Source: Alopecurus myosuroides (lineage: Eukaryota; Streptophyta; Magnoliopsida; Poales; Poaceae). Taken from it: DNA of 64,000 nucleotides. The translations under genes and the position numbers were made by a program. The notes beneath the pieces were generated by a model. It worked only from the letters and a program-made list of their open reading frames with translations, had not been told where the DNA came from and made no database searches. The stretch covers positions 57,114,681 through 57,178,680 of the forward strand of contig CM054061.1 of the NCBI GenBank assembly GCA_028641055.1, given 5' to 3'. The stretch's first letter is position 1; every line of letters starts with the position of its first letter. Below, piece after piece: positions 43,231-56,349 of this stretch.

Positions 43231-44893
43231 TGATACGTCTCCAACGTATCTATAATTTCTGATGTTCCATGATGATATTATGCCAATTGCTACATGTTTT
43301 CTCCCTTCTTTATGTCATTTTTATCGATTTTCTGGACTAACCTATTGACAAGATGCCACAGAGCTAGTTCCCTGTTTTCTGCTGTTTTTAGTTTCAGAAA
43401 AGTTGTTCTGGAAATATTCTCGGAATTGGAAAATTCGAAGCCCGGAAGTCTTAGAATTTCCGAAGGTTCCACGGAGTCCCGAAGAGACCCGGAGGGGTGC
43501 CTCAGGGGGCCCCACACCATAGGGTGGCGCCCCCCCTTGGCCGCGCCGGCGGGTGCTGTGGGGCCCCTATGGCTCCACCGCGTTTGCCCTTTCGCCTATT
43601 AATTCCCCTCCGAAGGAAAACCCTAGGCACCTAATCAAAAATCCCTGAAAAGTTTCGCAGCCGTCGTCGTCAACCCTAGATTAGGGGGGTTATGAAGCTG
43701 TCTCCCGGCACCCTGCCAGAGAGGAGATCATCACCGGAGGCCTCTTCATCACCATGCCTGCCTCCGGAGTGATGTGTGGGTAGTTTATCCTTGGACTACG
43801 GGTCCATAGCAATAGCTATATGGTTGTCTTCTCCTCCTATGCCTCAATGTTTAGATCTCGTGAGCTGCCTAACATGATCGAGATTGTTCTTATGTAATCC
43901 TTTGTGATGTGTTTGCTGGAATCCGATGAATATTGAACTTATGCCAAGTTGATTATAGTCTTCATTGCATATGTTATTTGTGATCTTGCATGCTTTCCGT
44001 TGCTAGTGGTTGCTCTGGCCAAGTAGTTGCTAGTAACTCCAAGAGGGAGTATTTATGATCGATAGTTGGGTTCATGCCTCCTTTTCGCCTGTGCTCGAGT
44101 GACAGAAACGTGACGGTCGAGGATGTGTTGTTTCCACTAGGGAGAAAACAGCGGTGTCAGTGCCCGCGTGCACAATCATTGCTTACATTACACACATTTC
44201 TTAATGGGATTATCTGTTGCTTGCAACTTAATACCTAAGGGGGTTCGGATGATAACCTGAGGGTGAATTATTAGTCATAGATGCAGTTGGATTACGGTCT
44301 ATGTATATTGTTGTAATGCCCACACTAAATATCATAGTAGTCATCATGTCATGAATGTGCACTACGGTGCAACCTCTATTTGTCAATTGTCTGGCTGTAA
44401 TTTGTTCACCCAACATGCTATCTTTTATGGAGAGACACCACTAGTGAACCTATCAACCCTGGTCCATTTTCCTACACTGTTAAACAAACCACTACAATTT
44501 CCTGCTTTCTTTACTTACTGCAAGCATGCACTATTTTCCACACTATACGTCTAATCTTTGTTTTCAGCAAGACCGGTGAGATTGACAATCTCACTGTACC
44601 GTTGGACAATGTATTTTGGCTGTGTTGTGTGCAGGTTCCGCATTGTTGCTGACACCGGTGAGGCGCCATCACCACCGTCAGTGGCATCAACCTTCCGAAG
44701 ATCCTCTTTCTCCTACTAGATTGATAACCTTGGTTCTTAACTGAGGGAAATTCTTACCGCTGCACACATCACACCTTCGTCTTGGGGTTCCCAACGCACC
44801 ATCAACGTTTGCATCAAAGAATTTCTGGCATTGTTGCCGGGGATTCAAAGCCATCAAGAAGCAACCACTCCCTCATCAACTCTGCAAGCAACA
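43231..44893 (+). repeat. Athila-like Gypsy 5' LTR (1,663 bp)
   Basis: Contains a GGGGCCCACACC-type GC-rich block (43505-43570), TATTAATTCCCC core-promoter-like box, AAAACCCTAGG leader words and, near its 3' end, an extra primer-site-like sequence TGGCATTGTTGCCGGGGA (44826-44843). Confidence 0.85.
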
Positions 44894-44901
44894 AGAATTT
44901 A

Positions 44902-44919
44902 TGGCGCCGTTGCCGGGGA
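44902..44919 (+). promoter_or_regulatory. Primer-binding site, tRNA-Asp type
   Basis: TGGCGCCGTTGCCGGGGA, a full match to the 3' end of plant tRNA-Asp (GTC) with CCA. Confidence 0.85.
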
Positions 44920-45085
44920 GAAAGAAGTCTTCTGTAAAGGGGAGTCTCTCACTCTCAACCTCTTCATTTTGTTTATTGTTTTGTTTTTATTTTTTGTCTT
45001 GTTTTTCTTCTTTATATCAAAAACACAAAAAAAAATTAGTTTACTTTATAGCTGTTATTTATTTGCTTGCTTTTAGTTTGCTAGA

Positions 45086-45801
45086 ATGAGTATTCCTAAA
45101 GTTGAGGTTCGTTCTTTTAGGCAACATTGGGGAAGAGAGTTTAAAAGATGCTTGGTATAGAATAAAAAACGCTCATAATAGGTGTACAAAAAACTATTCT
45201 ACTTGATACTCCTGAGGAATTTTTATGTTCGTACTACCGGCTGGTACAGGTATGTGTTAGATACTCTTACGGGTGAAAATTTTCTAGGAACTCCTGCCTT
45301 GGAAGCTTACAATTTGATTTAAAGTTTGGTAGGAACGCCCTTCGCTATAACTGTTAAAACTGAGACCACTTTGGAGGATGTTATTAATAAACTAAAATCT
45401 TTGGAAATGAACTTACCAATTTTCCTTGATAATTCTAGCAAGTTAATGAATCAATAATAACTATTGATAAAAGAATCACTCCTCTAGAAGCTCGCGACAC
45501 TCATGATGATCAAAATTCTAGGATTGGTAAACTAGAGGAGGCGATGGGAACTTTAAGCTCAACTTTTTCATCTCTTAAATTCAAAAAGGAGAAAGCCTTT
45601 GTGGGAAAAGAGCAAATATTCATGTATGTTCCCAAGATAACTAAACACAAATCTCAATATGTGTTGAAAATTGCTAAAACGATTAATGAAACTAAGAGTG
45701 ACCTTCATGTTGAATCTTCAGAAACACCTAGAGTGCCTATTGCTGCAAATAATGATTTAGAGGAAGTTACAGATGTTGATGCGTCACTTGAAAATACTTG
45801 A
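45086..45801 (+). pseudogene. Athila-like gag remnant
   Basis: After ATG 45086 a decayed frame can be followed through several shifts: a KDAWYRIKNAHNRCTK-like block at about 45145-45200, GENFLGTP-like at 45275, and finally an open stretch at 45544-45801 (MGTLSSTFSSLKFKKE...). The block order matches the gag of Athila/Sabrina-type elements. Only about 0.7 kb remains, there is no capsid end, zinc knuckle or pol. The element can only have moved with proteins supplied in trans. Confidence 0.55.
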
Positions 45802-48496
45802 GTTGCTTTCTATGCCAAGCTGAAAGGCGTTAAATAAAAGCGCTACAGGGAGATAACCCGTTCTATTTCTCCGTTTTCAACCCGTTTTCCGTCGTTTTCT
45901 TTTGTTTTCTTTGCACCTGGGTGTTGTCTATTTCCTTAGCAACCCTGCTGTATCTTTTATTTTGTGTCTTTGTTGAGCCAAGTAAAGCCTCTAGTGGAAA
46001 ATTGAGACTATATTTCGGATTTCTGCGCAGGAAACAGATTTCTGCTGTCCACTGTTAAATTCATATAGAATCACAGAAATTCAAAATGACCTGAGTTTTT
46101 TTGTGCGTAATCCTGGCCTATATACGCAACATTTCTTAGTTGAACGCTTTTTTATTTAAGAAACAGACTATTTTCAAAAAAAATCATCTTTACCTGCTGT
46201 CCTGTTTTGACAGATTTCTGCCAATAATTGCATTTGCATCTTAATCTCTTTCTTTTGGTGTTCTTTTGAGATAAAGAGTTTTAAAAGAAGTTGTGACAGT
46301 AGCTAACGTGTTTATGAGTGATAGGCTTGTGTTGAGACTGAACCATGTGAATTTATTATTTCGATTGCACTAACGTTGCTAATGAAGATTGTGAGAAGTT
46401 TGGTGTGAAGGAAGTTTTCAAGGGTCAAGAGAAGAGGATGATATGACATGATCAAGAAGAGTGAAAATACTAAGCTTGGGGATGCCCCGGTGGTACATCC
46501 TAGCAAATTTCAAGAAGACTCAAGCGTCTAAGCTTGGGGATGCCCAAGGCATCCCCTTCTTCATCGACAAATTATCAGGTCACTTCTAGTCAAACTATAA
46601 TTTTATTCGGTCACATCTTATGTGCTTTACTTGGAGCGTCTTTTATTTTTTCTTTCAATTTATTTTTATGTTTTCAATAAGCTTGGTTGGACCCCAGAAT
46701 TCTTTTATTGGAGAGTGACACACTCCGCTTTTTCATGGGAATACTTTGTATTCTTAATCCTTGTCTGGCTGCTGCATTTATTTAGCTCATGTTTTGCATG
46801 CATCTCTTATCTAAGAGTTGTTAGTTTTAGTAGTGTTATGTGAGTGCTCTCATGTTTTATTGCTGTATAATGAAGATTATTTTTGTTAAAACATATCTTG
46901 TATGGTGCTTGTTGGGAAAAGAAACTGCTGCTTGAAGTAGAATTTTAATGGTGCAAGTAGAAGCTTGTATAGATTGTGGCTAGAACTTTTTCATACTATG
47001 CTAGATGTTATTTTAGTTTTAAAGCCCTATGGTTATTGAGTAGCATGATTAGCCTCAAATAGCTGAGAGTGTTTAATGTGCGATTGAAATATTCATGAGT
47101 TGTTCTTGTCATACTGAAGCATAAAGTTATCGTATTCTCTTTCGAATGTTTTATTTGGTTGACTTGGTGCATGCTCACACCATGTTTATGAATATCAACC
47201 AGTCACTAATAGCCTCTATGATAATTTAGTTTTTGAACTTGTGATACCGCTTATGCTTTAATTAATGATGTTTATGTCGCTATGCATGATTATGGCTCTT
47301 ATGCTCTCTTGATTTGTCGCTCCCAGTCTTTTGCTAGCCTCCACCTGTACTGAGTATGGAATTCTACTCGTGCATCCAACTCCCTAAAACCAAGTTTTCC
47401 CATTGTGTCCACCATACCTACCTACATGTGGTATTTAACAGCCACTCCAAGTAATTTGCTCATGTGTTACCTTTAAAAACCTTCAAAATTACTCCTGCTT
47501 TGTGTTCCTGTTTTGCTCATGAGGACGTAAATAGAGAATCTTTATGTCACTTGTTGATTGGATTTCACATCATGGACTAGTGGCTTCATACGCTTATCCA
47601 AATGATAGAAGAGCTGGCAGCGGGGTGCCCAGCCCCAAATTAATACACACAAAATCTCTTCACTATTTCCCCCTGATTTATCAGTCAAAGAATAATTGTG
47701 TAAACAAGAGAGAAAGAGGGATGACCTTCTATACCAGTCGCGTCCTTCATACGGGAGCCGCTCTTGTGAAATCTAGTTGGCTTGTTACGTACTGTATTTT
47801 CTGTTTACCATTCGTTGACATTAGCATACAACTCCCAAAATATAGACACTCCTCCATGGTATGTGATTGTTGGCAAGTACCCAAGGATTCGGTTAGCCAT
47901 GGTTTGTGAAAGATGGTTGGGAGGAGTGTGAAACTTTTAATACCTCTGTTTAATAAAATAAAAATATCTAGCACATGAGTGATCCCTGCTTCCCTCTGCA
48001 AAGGGCCTTTATTTTACTTTTATGTTGAGTCTCCATCTTCTAACTTTATGCACAGTTGAGAGAGCATTTTTTCCATTCTGAGTTTTATGTGCATTTGTCC
48101 CAGAAACATTATTAATTGATTCATGATGAGTTATTATTTGTTCTAGTCATCCTCATTAACTTTGAAGGTGTCCTGGCATTTATGTTTTTCTCCACTCTTA
48201 AGGACTAGCGAAATACCACTTTGCCATGCTTTCTCTATACTTGAAACAATAATATATCTTTCTTTGCATTGTTATTCATGATCATTTATTTGAGATACTT
48301 CTCATGATGCAAAGTCATTGCTATGCTTTATTATTAAAGTTCTATTTATCATGTTTGTGTTAAAGTTCTATGATCTCAGCTCACATATGCTTTTACATTT
48401 TATGATCAAGATTGTGTGGTAGCATGTCACCCCAGAAATTATTTTGTTTATCGTTTACCTACTCGAGGACGAGTAGGAACTAAGCTTGGGGATGCT
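45802..48496. other. Non-coding interior and 3' region of the Athila-like Gypsy
   Basis: Contains three AAGCTTGGGGATGC motifs (about 46473, 46530 and the polypurine tract at 48483-48496). The motif repetition suggests duplicated polypurine tracts. No coding frame of note. Confidence 0.6.
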
Positions 48497-51400
48497 TCAT
48501 ACGTCTCCAACGTATCTATAATTTCTTATGTTCCATGATGATATTATGCCAATTTCTACATGTTTTCTCCCTTCTTTATGTCATTTTTATCGATTTTCCG
48601 CACTAACCTATTGACAAGATGCCACAGAGCCAGTTCCCTGTTTTCTGTTGTTTTTAGTTTCAGAAAAGTTGTTCTGGAAATATTCTCGGAATTGGAAAAT
48701 TGAAGCCCGAAAGTCTTAGAATTCCCGAAGGTTCCACGGAGTCCCGAAGAGACCCGGAGGGGGGCCTCAGGGGGCCTGATACGTTTCCAATGTATCTATA
48801 ATTTCTGATGCTCCATGATGATATTATTCCAATTGCTACATGTTTTCTCTCTTCTTTATGTCATTTTTATCGATTTTCCGGACTAACCTATTGACAAGAT
48901 GCCACAGAGCGAGTTCCCTGTTTTCAGCTGTTTTTAGTTTCAGAAAAGTTGTTCTGGAAATATTCTCGAATTGGAAAATTCGAAAGCCAGAAGTCCTGGA
49001 AGCTTCCAGAAGTCCCGAAGAGCCGCGGAGGGCGGCCACTGGGTGGCCACACCATGGGGTGGTGCGGGTCCCACCCTGGCCGCGCCACCTAGGGGAGTGG
49101 GCCCCCTGGCCACCTCCCGGTATCGCCCTTTCGCCCATATATACTCCCTGAGGCATAAACCCTAGGAGAATCGATCTTTTCCACAAAATACATCCGTATC
49201 TCCGCCGCCACCGCTGACAAGTTTCGGGGGACAGATCTCTGTTCTGGCACCCTGCCGGGACGGGGAAGTGCCCCCGGGAACCATCTCCATCGACTCCACT
49301 GCCATCTCCATCGCCGTTGTTGTATCCTATGACGAAGAGGGAGTAGCTCTCCCCCGAGGCTGAGGGCTCTACCGGTAGCTATGTGGTTCATCTCTCTCTC
49401 GCATGGTGTGATCTATATGTGATCATGAGCTTTGTAATCTATTTTAATTCGTAGATGTTACTCTTCATGTTTTGCTACTCAAGTGCTTATTAATACGAAC
49501 TTTGGAGTCACTTGGATCGCGGTGTGAAGGTGACAGTGTGCACATCGTGTGTGTCACCTCTATGAATTGTGGTGTTTGTCTAGTACCTTCTGGGGCGCTC
49601 ATAGTGACAGTGTGGGGTTAACTAGACATGGGAATGCTTACTTTAAGGAATGCTTTTTTCAGCCCTACGCAATGATTAGTGTTCATTATTTGTTATGAGA
49701 TCTTCTTAAACGCTTTGATCACGGTGTAAAGGTGACAGTGTGTGCACCGTGTGGTTTAGCATTATATTTATATTTTGTGTTGGATAACCCTATGAAATTG
49801 TGGTGTTTGCGTGGAACCATATGGGTCCCATGGTGATAGCATGGGGGTTACTTAGTTGGGAAAGTTCTTACTCTGAGGAGTGCTGTTAAAGCCCTACGCA
49901 TGGATTGGTGTTGTTATTCGACCGGAGAGTGGTTAAGAGTAGCATAGTGAGAGAAGCTATCTAGTTATTCATTTATGTGATCATTGTTGAGAGTGTCCTC
50001 TAGTGAAAGTAGGACCCTTAGGCCTTATTTCGAAGCATTGAAACACCGTTTTCCGCCTGTTTTGCTACATGTTTGCTTGCTGCCATTTTTATTTCAGATA
50101 GTTATTATCATCCATATTACTTCCATTTTACTCTCTCTTCGCCGAACTACTGCACCTATATACCTGACAAGTATATTGGGTGTGTTGGGGACACAAGAGA
50201 CTTCTTGTATCTTAATTGCAGGGTTGCTTGAGAGGGATATCTTTGACCTCTACCTCTCTGAGTTCGATAAACCTTGGGTAATCCACTTAAGGGAAACTTG
50301 CTGTTGTTCTACAAACCTCTGCACTTGGAGGCCCAACACTATCTACAAGAATAGAAGCGTGCGTAGACATCAGGGCCCACACCATATGGTCGCGCCCCCC
50401 TTGGCCGCGCCGGGGGGTGGTGTGGGGCCCTAGGGCTCTACCACCTTTCCCTTTTGCCTATTTATTCCCCTCCGAAGGAAAACCCTAGGCACCTGATCAA
50501 ATATCCCCGAAAAGTTCCGCAGCCGCCGTCGTCGTCAACCCTAGATCAGGGGGGTTCTGAAGCTGTCTCCCGGCACCCTGCCGGAGAGGATATCATCACC
50601 GGGGGACTCTTCATCACCATGCCTGCCTCCGGAGTGATGCATGAGTAGTTCATCCTTGGACTACGGGTCCATAGCAGTAGCTAGATGGTTGTCTTCTCCT
50701 CCTATGCCTCAATGTTTAGATCTCGTGAGCTGCCTAACATGATCGAGATTGTTATTATGTAATCATTTGTGCTGTGTTTGCTGGGATCCGATGAATATTG
50801 AAGTTATGCCAAGTTGATTATAGTCTTTATTGACTATGTTATTTGTGATCTTGCATGATTTCCGTTGCTAGTGGTTGCTCTGGCCAAGTAGTTGCTAGTG
50901 ACTCCAAGAGGGAGTATTTATGATCGATAGCTGGGTTGATGCCTCCTTTTCGTCTGTGCTCGAGTGACAAACGTGACGGGGGAGGATGTGATGTCGCCAC
51001 TAGGGAGAAAATAGCGGTGTGAGTGCCCGCGTGCACAAGCATTGCTTACATTACACACATTGCTACAATGTGATTATCTGTTGCTTGCAACTTAATACTT
51101 AAGGAAGTTCGGATGATAACCTGAGGGTGGATCATTAGTCATAGATGTTGTTGGATTATGGTCTATGTATATTGTTGTAATGCCCGCACTAAATATCATA
51201 GTAGTCATCATGTCATGAATGTGCACTACGGTGCAACCTCTATTTGTCAATTTCCTAGTTGTAATTTGTTCACCCAACATGCTATCTTTTATGGAGAGAC
51301 ACCACTAGTGAACCTATGAACCCCGGTCCATTTTCCTACACTTTTAAACAAACCACTACAATTTCCTGCTTTCTTTACTTACTGCAAGCATATACTATTT

Positions 51401-51758
51401 TCCACACTGTACGTCTAATCTTTGTTTTCAGCAAGACCGGTGAGATTGACAACCTTACTGTACCGTTGGGACAAAGTATTTTTGTTGTGCTGTGTGCAGG
51501 TTCCGCGTTGTTGCTGGCACCAGTGAGGCGCCATCACCACCGTCAGTGGCATTAACCTTCCGAAGATCCTCTTTCTCCTACTGGATTGATAACCTTGGTT
51601 CTTAACTAAAGGAAACTCTTACCGCTGCACTCATCACACCTTCCTCTTGAGGTTCCCAACGCACCATCAACGTTTGCATCAAAGAATTTCTGGCATCGTT
51701 GCCGGGGATTCAAAGCCATGAAGAAGCAACCACTCCCTCATCAACTCTACAGGCAACA
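48497..51758 (+). repeat. Athila-like Gypsy 3' LTR, split by a solo LTR
   Basis: Starts TCATACGTCTCCAACG (TG changed to TC) right after GGGGATGCT and is interrupted at 48777-50372. Without the insert it is about 1,660 bp, matching the 5' LTR, and it carries the same extra primer-site-like sequence (51691-51708). Confidence 0.82.
48777..50372 (+). mobile_element. Solo LTR of a related Gypsy family
   Basis: TGATACGTTTCCAATG ... GCGTAGACATCA, 1,596 bp, flanked by a perfect 5-bp duplication GGGCC (48772-48776 and 50373-50377). No interior, so it arose by LTR-LTR recombination. The first roughly 250 bp resemble the host Gypsy LTR; the rest is unrelated to it. TATA-like CATATATACTCC at about 49135. 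Confidence 0.85.
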
Positions 51759-52171
51759 ATGTGTGCCCCAAGTTGTTTGTAAAGGATTCGATTCCCGCCT
51801 CAAAGGGGATCAATAGTGGAAGGTGGACTAGGCGTTTGTGGTGGGGTTCATCGGAGAATAGGGTGAGGCCTTTGTGGCGTTGAGTAGGCATTTGTGGCGA
51901 GCTCACACCCCTCCAACGAGACGTACTCCCTTAACAAGGAGGAACTCGGGATTACATCGTGTCTCTGTGTGCTTCATATCGGTTACCTCGTTCCCTTCCC
52001 CTTTACTTGTGCTTGTATTGTATTTGTGCTTGTTGTTCTCATATAGGTAAATTCACCATAGTTGCATTATCTAGAGAATTTACCTTTATGTCAAGCCTAA
52101 ACTTGAAGAAAAATTAAAATTGGTCGTAGCACCTATTCACCCCCTCTCTAGGTGTCCATACATTACTTTCA
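51759..52171 (+). repeat. Copia 5' LTR, right part
   Basis: Resumes GTGTGCCCCAAGTTG (3' LTR: GTGTGCTGCATGTTG) and runs to ...CATTACTTTCA at 52171. Confidence 0.85.
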
Positions 52172-52173
52172 AT

Positions 52174-52190
52174 TGGTATCAGAGCCTTGG
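52174..52190 (+). promoter_or_regulatory. Primer-binding site, initiator tRNA-Met type
   Basis: TGGTATCAGAGCCTTGG, 2 bp after the LTR end; TGGTATCAGAGC is the standard plant Copia primer site. Confidence 0.92.
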
Positions 52191-52225
52191 CTCTTGTATC
52201 GGGCTTAACCGCATAAGAGTTAAGT

Positions 52226-54676
52226 ATGGTCGATGAGGCGGAGACCACCGGTTCCGCGTTACATGTCTCTATGGATGATCTCAATGAGTTGAAAAATCCA
52301 TTGACCTCATCCATGGAGAACAAAATCGATGAATTGCGACAACTCATGTTGCAATTCATGAAACCCAAGGAACCGGAAGTCTCTACTTCACCTCCTCCGG
52401 GCAAAGTCCCGGAGGGCGCCAAGAAAGGGGATAATGGTGATCCATCTAAAGATTCTTCCCCTAAGAACTCCACCGATAAGGGTACGGAAGGAGATGGAGA
52501 ATATCACTCCGTCAAAGGACATTATTCTCCCGATCCTCCCGTCCAACATCCTCATATAATCCCTAGGGGAGATCCACCTAAAATTGATGCATTTTCTTTT
52601 CGTGAATGGAAATATTACATGGAAACTCACTTGAACTCTTCTTGTATAGAAGTTTGGAGGGTCACTCGTGATGGATACAAGCCTCATGACCCCAAGAACT
52701 TGACAAGAAGAGAAGATGTAGATTGTCAACTCAACTACACTGCTGTGTCGATTCTTCAACAAGCCGTGGGTCCTAACCACATGCCTCATCTTCAACAATG
52801 TTGGTGCCATAGGCTCAAGACTCTTTCCACCGCATTCCACAATGTTGGTGCCAAGTACTTTGATGATGCTTGGATCAAGAGGAAGTACATGATTTCTCTC
52901 ATGCTACTTGAGCCCGCGGACTTGAAGAACATTCAAGGAAGACATGACTTTTCTTCGTTGACCTCAACTCAAGTTATGCAAGAGGTGTGCTCCTATCAAG
53001 TGCAAACCAAGAATTCTCTTGACAACCGTGCTAGGGCCATAGGAATGCACAAAGGGGCATCAGTTGCTTTGAAGGCCAAGGTTGTGTCAAGGGAGGTTGA
53101 GTATGAATAAGAGTGCCATGAGGAATTGGCTCCATTGTAGGATCAAGGATATGATCCCGTGCTCAAAGATATCATTGCTCTTACCGTGCAAAAGTTTTGG
53201 AAGAATCCCCCCAAGGCCAAGGCATATGTTGAGGAGAAGACCAAGTCTCGCTATGGAAATGATGGGACTCAACGAGTAAGGTCTTGCTTCAATTGTCAAG
53301 ATAAGCACCATTTCATTGCGGAGTGTCCCTATGAAAATAGAAAACTCCATGGTGGCAAGAGCATTCTCAAGGACAAGTTAAAGGTTTCTTACAAGAAACG
53401 TCACTTTAAGAAGAAACCATTCAACAAGAAGTCCCCCACCAAGTTTGTTCTTGTGACTCAAGAGGAGTATGATTTCGGAAGTGATGAAGAAGAAGAAACC
53501 ACAAGTGAGGTGGCCGCTCTTGCAATTGCTTCTACTCCATCATCCTCATCTCTCTTTGAATCCCCCAATGAGAATCATCCTCACCCAAATGCCAAGTGCT
53601 TCATGGTTAAGGCCTCAGAGGTATCACCTTATCCCAACTCTAAGACCCCAAGTGAACTAGAAAATCATGATAGTCTTAGAGTATAAGATGAAATTCTCTC
53701 TTTGGAACGTTTTATGTCTAACATACAAGGGGAGACCAAGAAGTACTTTTATCATCTCATGAGCCAATTGGGAGAGGACCATGAAGCTCTTGAGAAGAAA
53801 GGTGAGATTGAAATAAGGGATGCGGATGAGATAGCATCCCTCTCTATGAATCTTGAGGAAGCGCATGATGGTAGAGTTTATCTTGAGGAGGAACTTGAAT
53901 CTATTGAAGAGTCAAATAATGAACTTTTTTCTAATTTCACTAAGGAACGTGATCTTGCAATTGCTAAATATAAAAAGTCTATAAAGGATAAGGTTGAGTT
54001 TGGTGTTGGTCATGGTAAACTAACCGAGGAGTTTGAAAAGCTAACCAAGGCTCACAAGGCCTTGGAGAGTCAACATTCTTCCCTCAAAGAGTTGCATGAA
54101 CAACTTCAAACACAACTTAACAACCCTAGCACCTCTACTTCTTCTTGTGATCATGCAAATATTATTGAGGAAAATGCTAGGTTGAAGGAAGAGCTAGCAA
54201 GGCTCAAGGTCAAAGGCCCTCAAGTTGAGAATGTTGTGGTCTCTATCCCACAAGTGGTTGCCCCTATGCCTCATGTGGTTGTTGCTAGACCACAAATGAG
54301 TGCTCCAAGTCAACAAGTGGGCAAGCAAGGTATTGGCTATGTTGCCAAGAAGAAGAACAAGAAGAAGAAGAGCAAGAAGAAGGCCAACAATGGTGCTTCG
54401 GGTGCTATTGTCATTTGGGACAACACTACTCTTAGCACTCCCGCACAAGCTAACAATGTTGCTTCAAGTAGTGGTGTCATGAGGGACAACACTACTCGTA
54501 GCATCTCTGCGGGAACTAACAATCCACACCATTTCTTATATATTGTTTATTATGGTGTTGTGCAAGCTAAATATGTTGGTCCTATTGAGGGTTACATTGA
54601 CTATACCATTTGGGTTCCAAAGACCCTTGTTGTTATCATGAAGGGACCCTCCTCGGGTCCTAACTATAGACAATGA
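52226..54676 (+). pseudogene. Copia gag with CCHC knuckle and coiled-coil extension
   Basis: Starts at ATG 52226 (MVDEAETTGSALHVS). The N-terminal part includes a Pro/Ser/Lys linker, then the gag core (DAFSFREWKYYMETHLNS, SILQQAVG, DDAWIKRKYMISLMLLEP). A frame change at about 53100 leads to the zinc knuckle CFNCQDKHHFIAEC (about 53283-53325), a Lys-rich region and an acidic stretch. A TAA at 53684-53686 separates a long coiled coil in the same general reading (53702-54160: EEAHDGRVYLEEELESIEES, KALESQHSSLKELHEQLQTQ) and a Lys-rich KKKNKKKKSKKK tail before the protease. Such extended gag proteins are usual in SIRE-lineage Copia. Lesions seen: one frameshift and one nonsense codon. Confidence 0.8.
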
Positions 54677-54689
54677 TATCTTGCAGGAC

Positions 54690-55965
54690 TATGCTTCCGG
54701 TAGGTCTAAATGGATAATTGATAGTGGATGCACTAGTAATATGAATGGAAGCAAAGAACTTCTGATGTAGTTGCGCCCAAATGGTATTAATGCAACCGTC
54801 ACTTATGGAGACACGTCCTCATCTAAGGTATCGGGATTTGGCAAGGTTGTGAGTGCTCCCGATATTACTATCGTGGACGTCATGCTTGTTGAATCCCTTG
54901 GTTTCCATTTACTTTCGGTTTGTTCTCTTGGGAAGATGGGTTTCTCCGTCTTCTTTGATGAAAACATTGTGGTCCTTTTGAGGAGAAAGACTCTTGATGT
55001 CGCATACGTGGGACATGTTGAAAATGAGTTGTTCGTGGTGGACTTTTCAAATTCTACCAACTCTCAATCAATGTGTCTTTTTGGAAAGGCAGGCGTGGGG
55101 TGCTTGTGGCATCGCCGCTTATCCCATGTCAACATGAGAACTTTGCAAAGTCTTCACAAAGGTGGCCTTATTCTCGGACTAAAAGAAAATGTTTCCTTTT
55201 CCAAAGATCGCGTTTGTAGGTCATGTGTTGAAGGAAAGATGCATGATGCCGCCCACAAGGCCAAGACTATTATCTCATCAAAGAGGATCTTGGAGCTTCT
55301 CCATGTTGATCTCTTTGGTGCCGTGCCCGAGGCAAGTCTTGGAGGCGATAAGTATTGCTTGGTGATTGTCGATGACTATTCTAGATACACTTGGGTCTAC
55401 TTCTTCAAGTGCAAGAGTGAGACCCAAAAAACTCATCGACTTCACCAACCAAGTGCAACGTCAATATAGTGTCCAAATCATGGCCATTAGGAGTGATAAT
55501 GGCTCCGAGTTCACGAACTACAAATTGAATGAATTACTTAGTGATGAGGGTATTCATCATCAATATTTCGCCACCTACACCCCTCAACAAAATGGTGTAG
55601 CCGAGCGGAAGAATAGAAATCTATTGGATATGGCAAGGAAAATGTTGACGGAGTATTCTTCTCCCCAATATCTTTGGGTGGAGGCTATTTATATCACATG
55701 CTACTCCTCCAACCGCCTCTACATTCGCAAGGGCTCGGACAAGACTCCATATCAGATCCTTACCAGCAACAAGCCCAACGTCTCCTACTTCCGTGTATAT
55801 GGTTGTAAGTGCTTCTATTTGATCAAGGGTGTTAGGTTGTCTAAATTTCAATCCAAAACTATTGAGGGTATATTTGTTGGTTACGGTGCCGAATCCCACA
55901 CTTATAGAGTCTTTGACAAAGCCTCACGGATTGTCATAGAATCTTGTAGTGTGGTTTTCGAGTAA
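54690..55965 (+). pseudogene. Copia protease and integrase
   Basis: Protease active site WIIDSGCTSNM at about 54710-54745, followed by a TAG (54767-54769). The GAG-pre-integrase block (LWHRRLSHVNMRTLQSLHKG) and zinc finger (RVCRSCVEGK) follow, then integrase core D (LLHVDLFGAV), D (RSDNGSEF) and E (QQNGVAERKNRN). The frame shifts once at about 55425-55440 between the first and second Asp, and ends at TAA 55963-55965. All three catalytic acids are present, but the nonsense codon and frameshift prevent expression. Confidence 0.88.
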
Positions 55966-56318
55966 AATGATGGCTCACAAGTGGCACAATTTCATGTTTC
56001 TAATGTAGATGTTGAAATGCCTCAAGAAGCCATAGGAAGGATGGGTGTGGGATTTTTCCGCCCCATTGAGGGACACCTTATGGCGACTCGAGAAGGACTA
56101 TGCTCTACTCAAGTGGAGCCCTCCTCTACAATAGAAGAACAAGCCAAGGAGCCAAGTGATTCACCTAACCAAGAACATGTTGAAGACCCTCCTCTAATTG
56201 TACAAGTTACTACGCAAGATTCAACCACTCCTATCGTTCATGATAGTCAAGGTCAAGGCCAAGATCAACCATCCTCGTCCTCCTCTCCTCAAGTTGAAGC
56301 TAGTGTTGAAGATGTTGT

Positions 56319-56349
<31 letters not shown>

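Larger units (their letters stand above)
43231..51758 (+). mobile_element. Athila-like Gypsy LTR retrotransposon, non-autonomous (in Copia 5' LTR)
   Basis: Starts TGATACGTCTCCAACG and ends GGCAACA; flanked by GTGTG (43226-43230) and ATGTG (51759-51763), a target duplication with one mismatch. 5' LTR 43231-44893, primer site for tRNA-Asp at 44902-44919, 3.6 kb interior without pol, purine tract AAGCTTGGGGATGC before the 3' LTR at 48497. A solo LTR of another family sits in its 3' LTR. The LTR start, AAGCTTGGGGATGC words and gag style resemble the Sabrina/WHAM group as I recall it. Confidence 0.82.
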
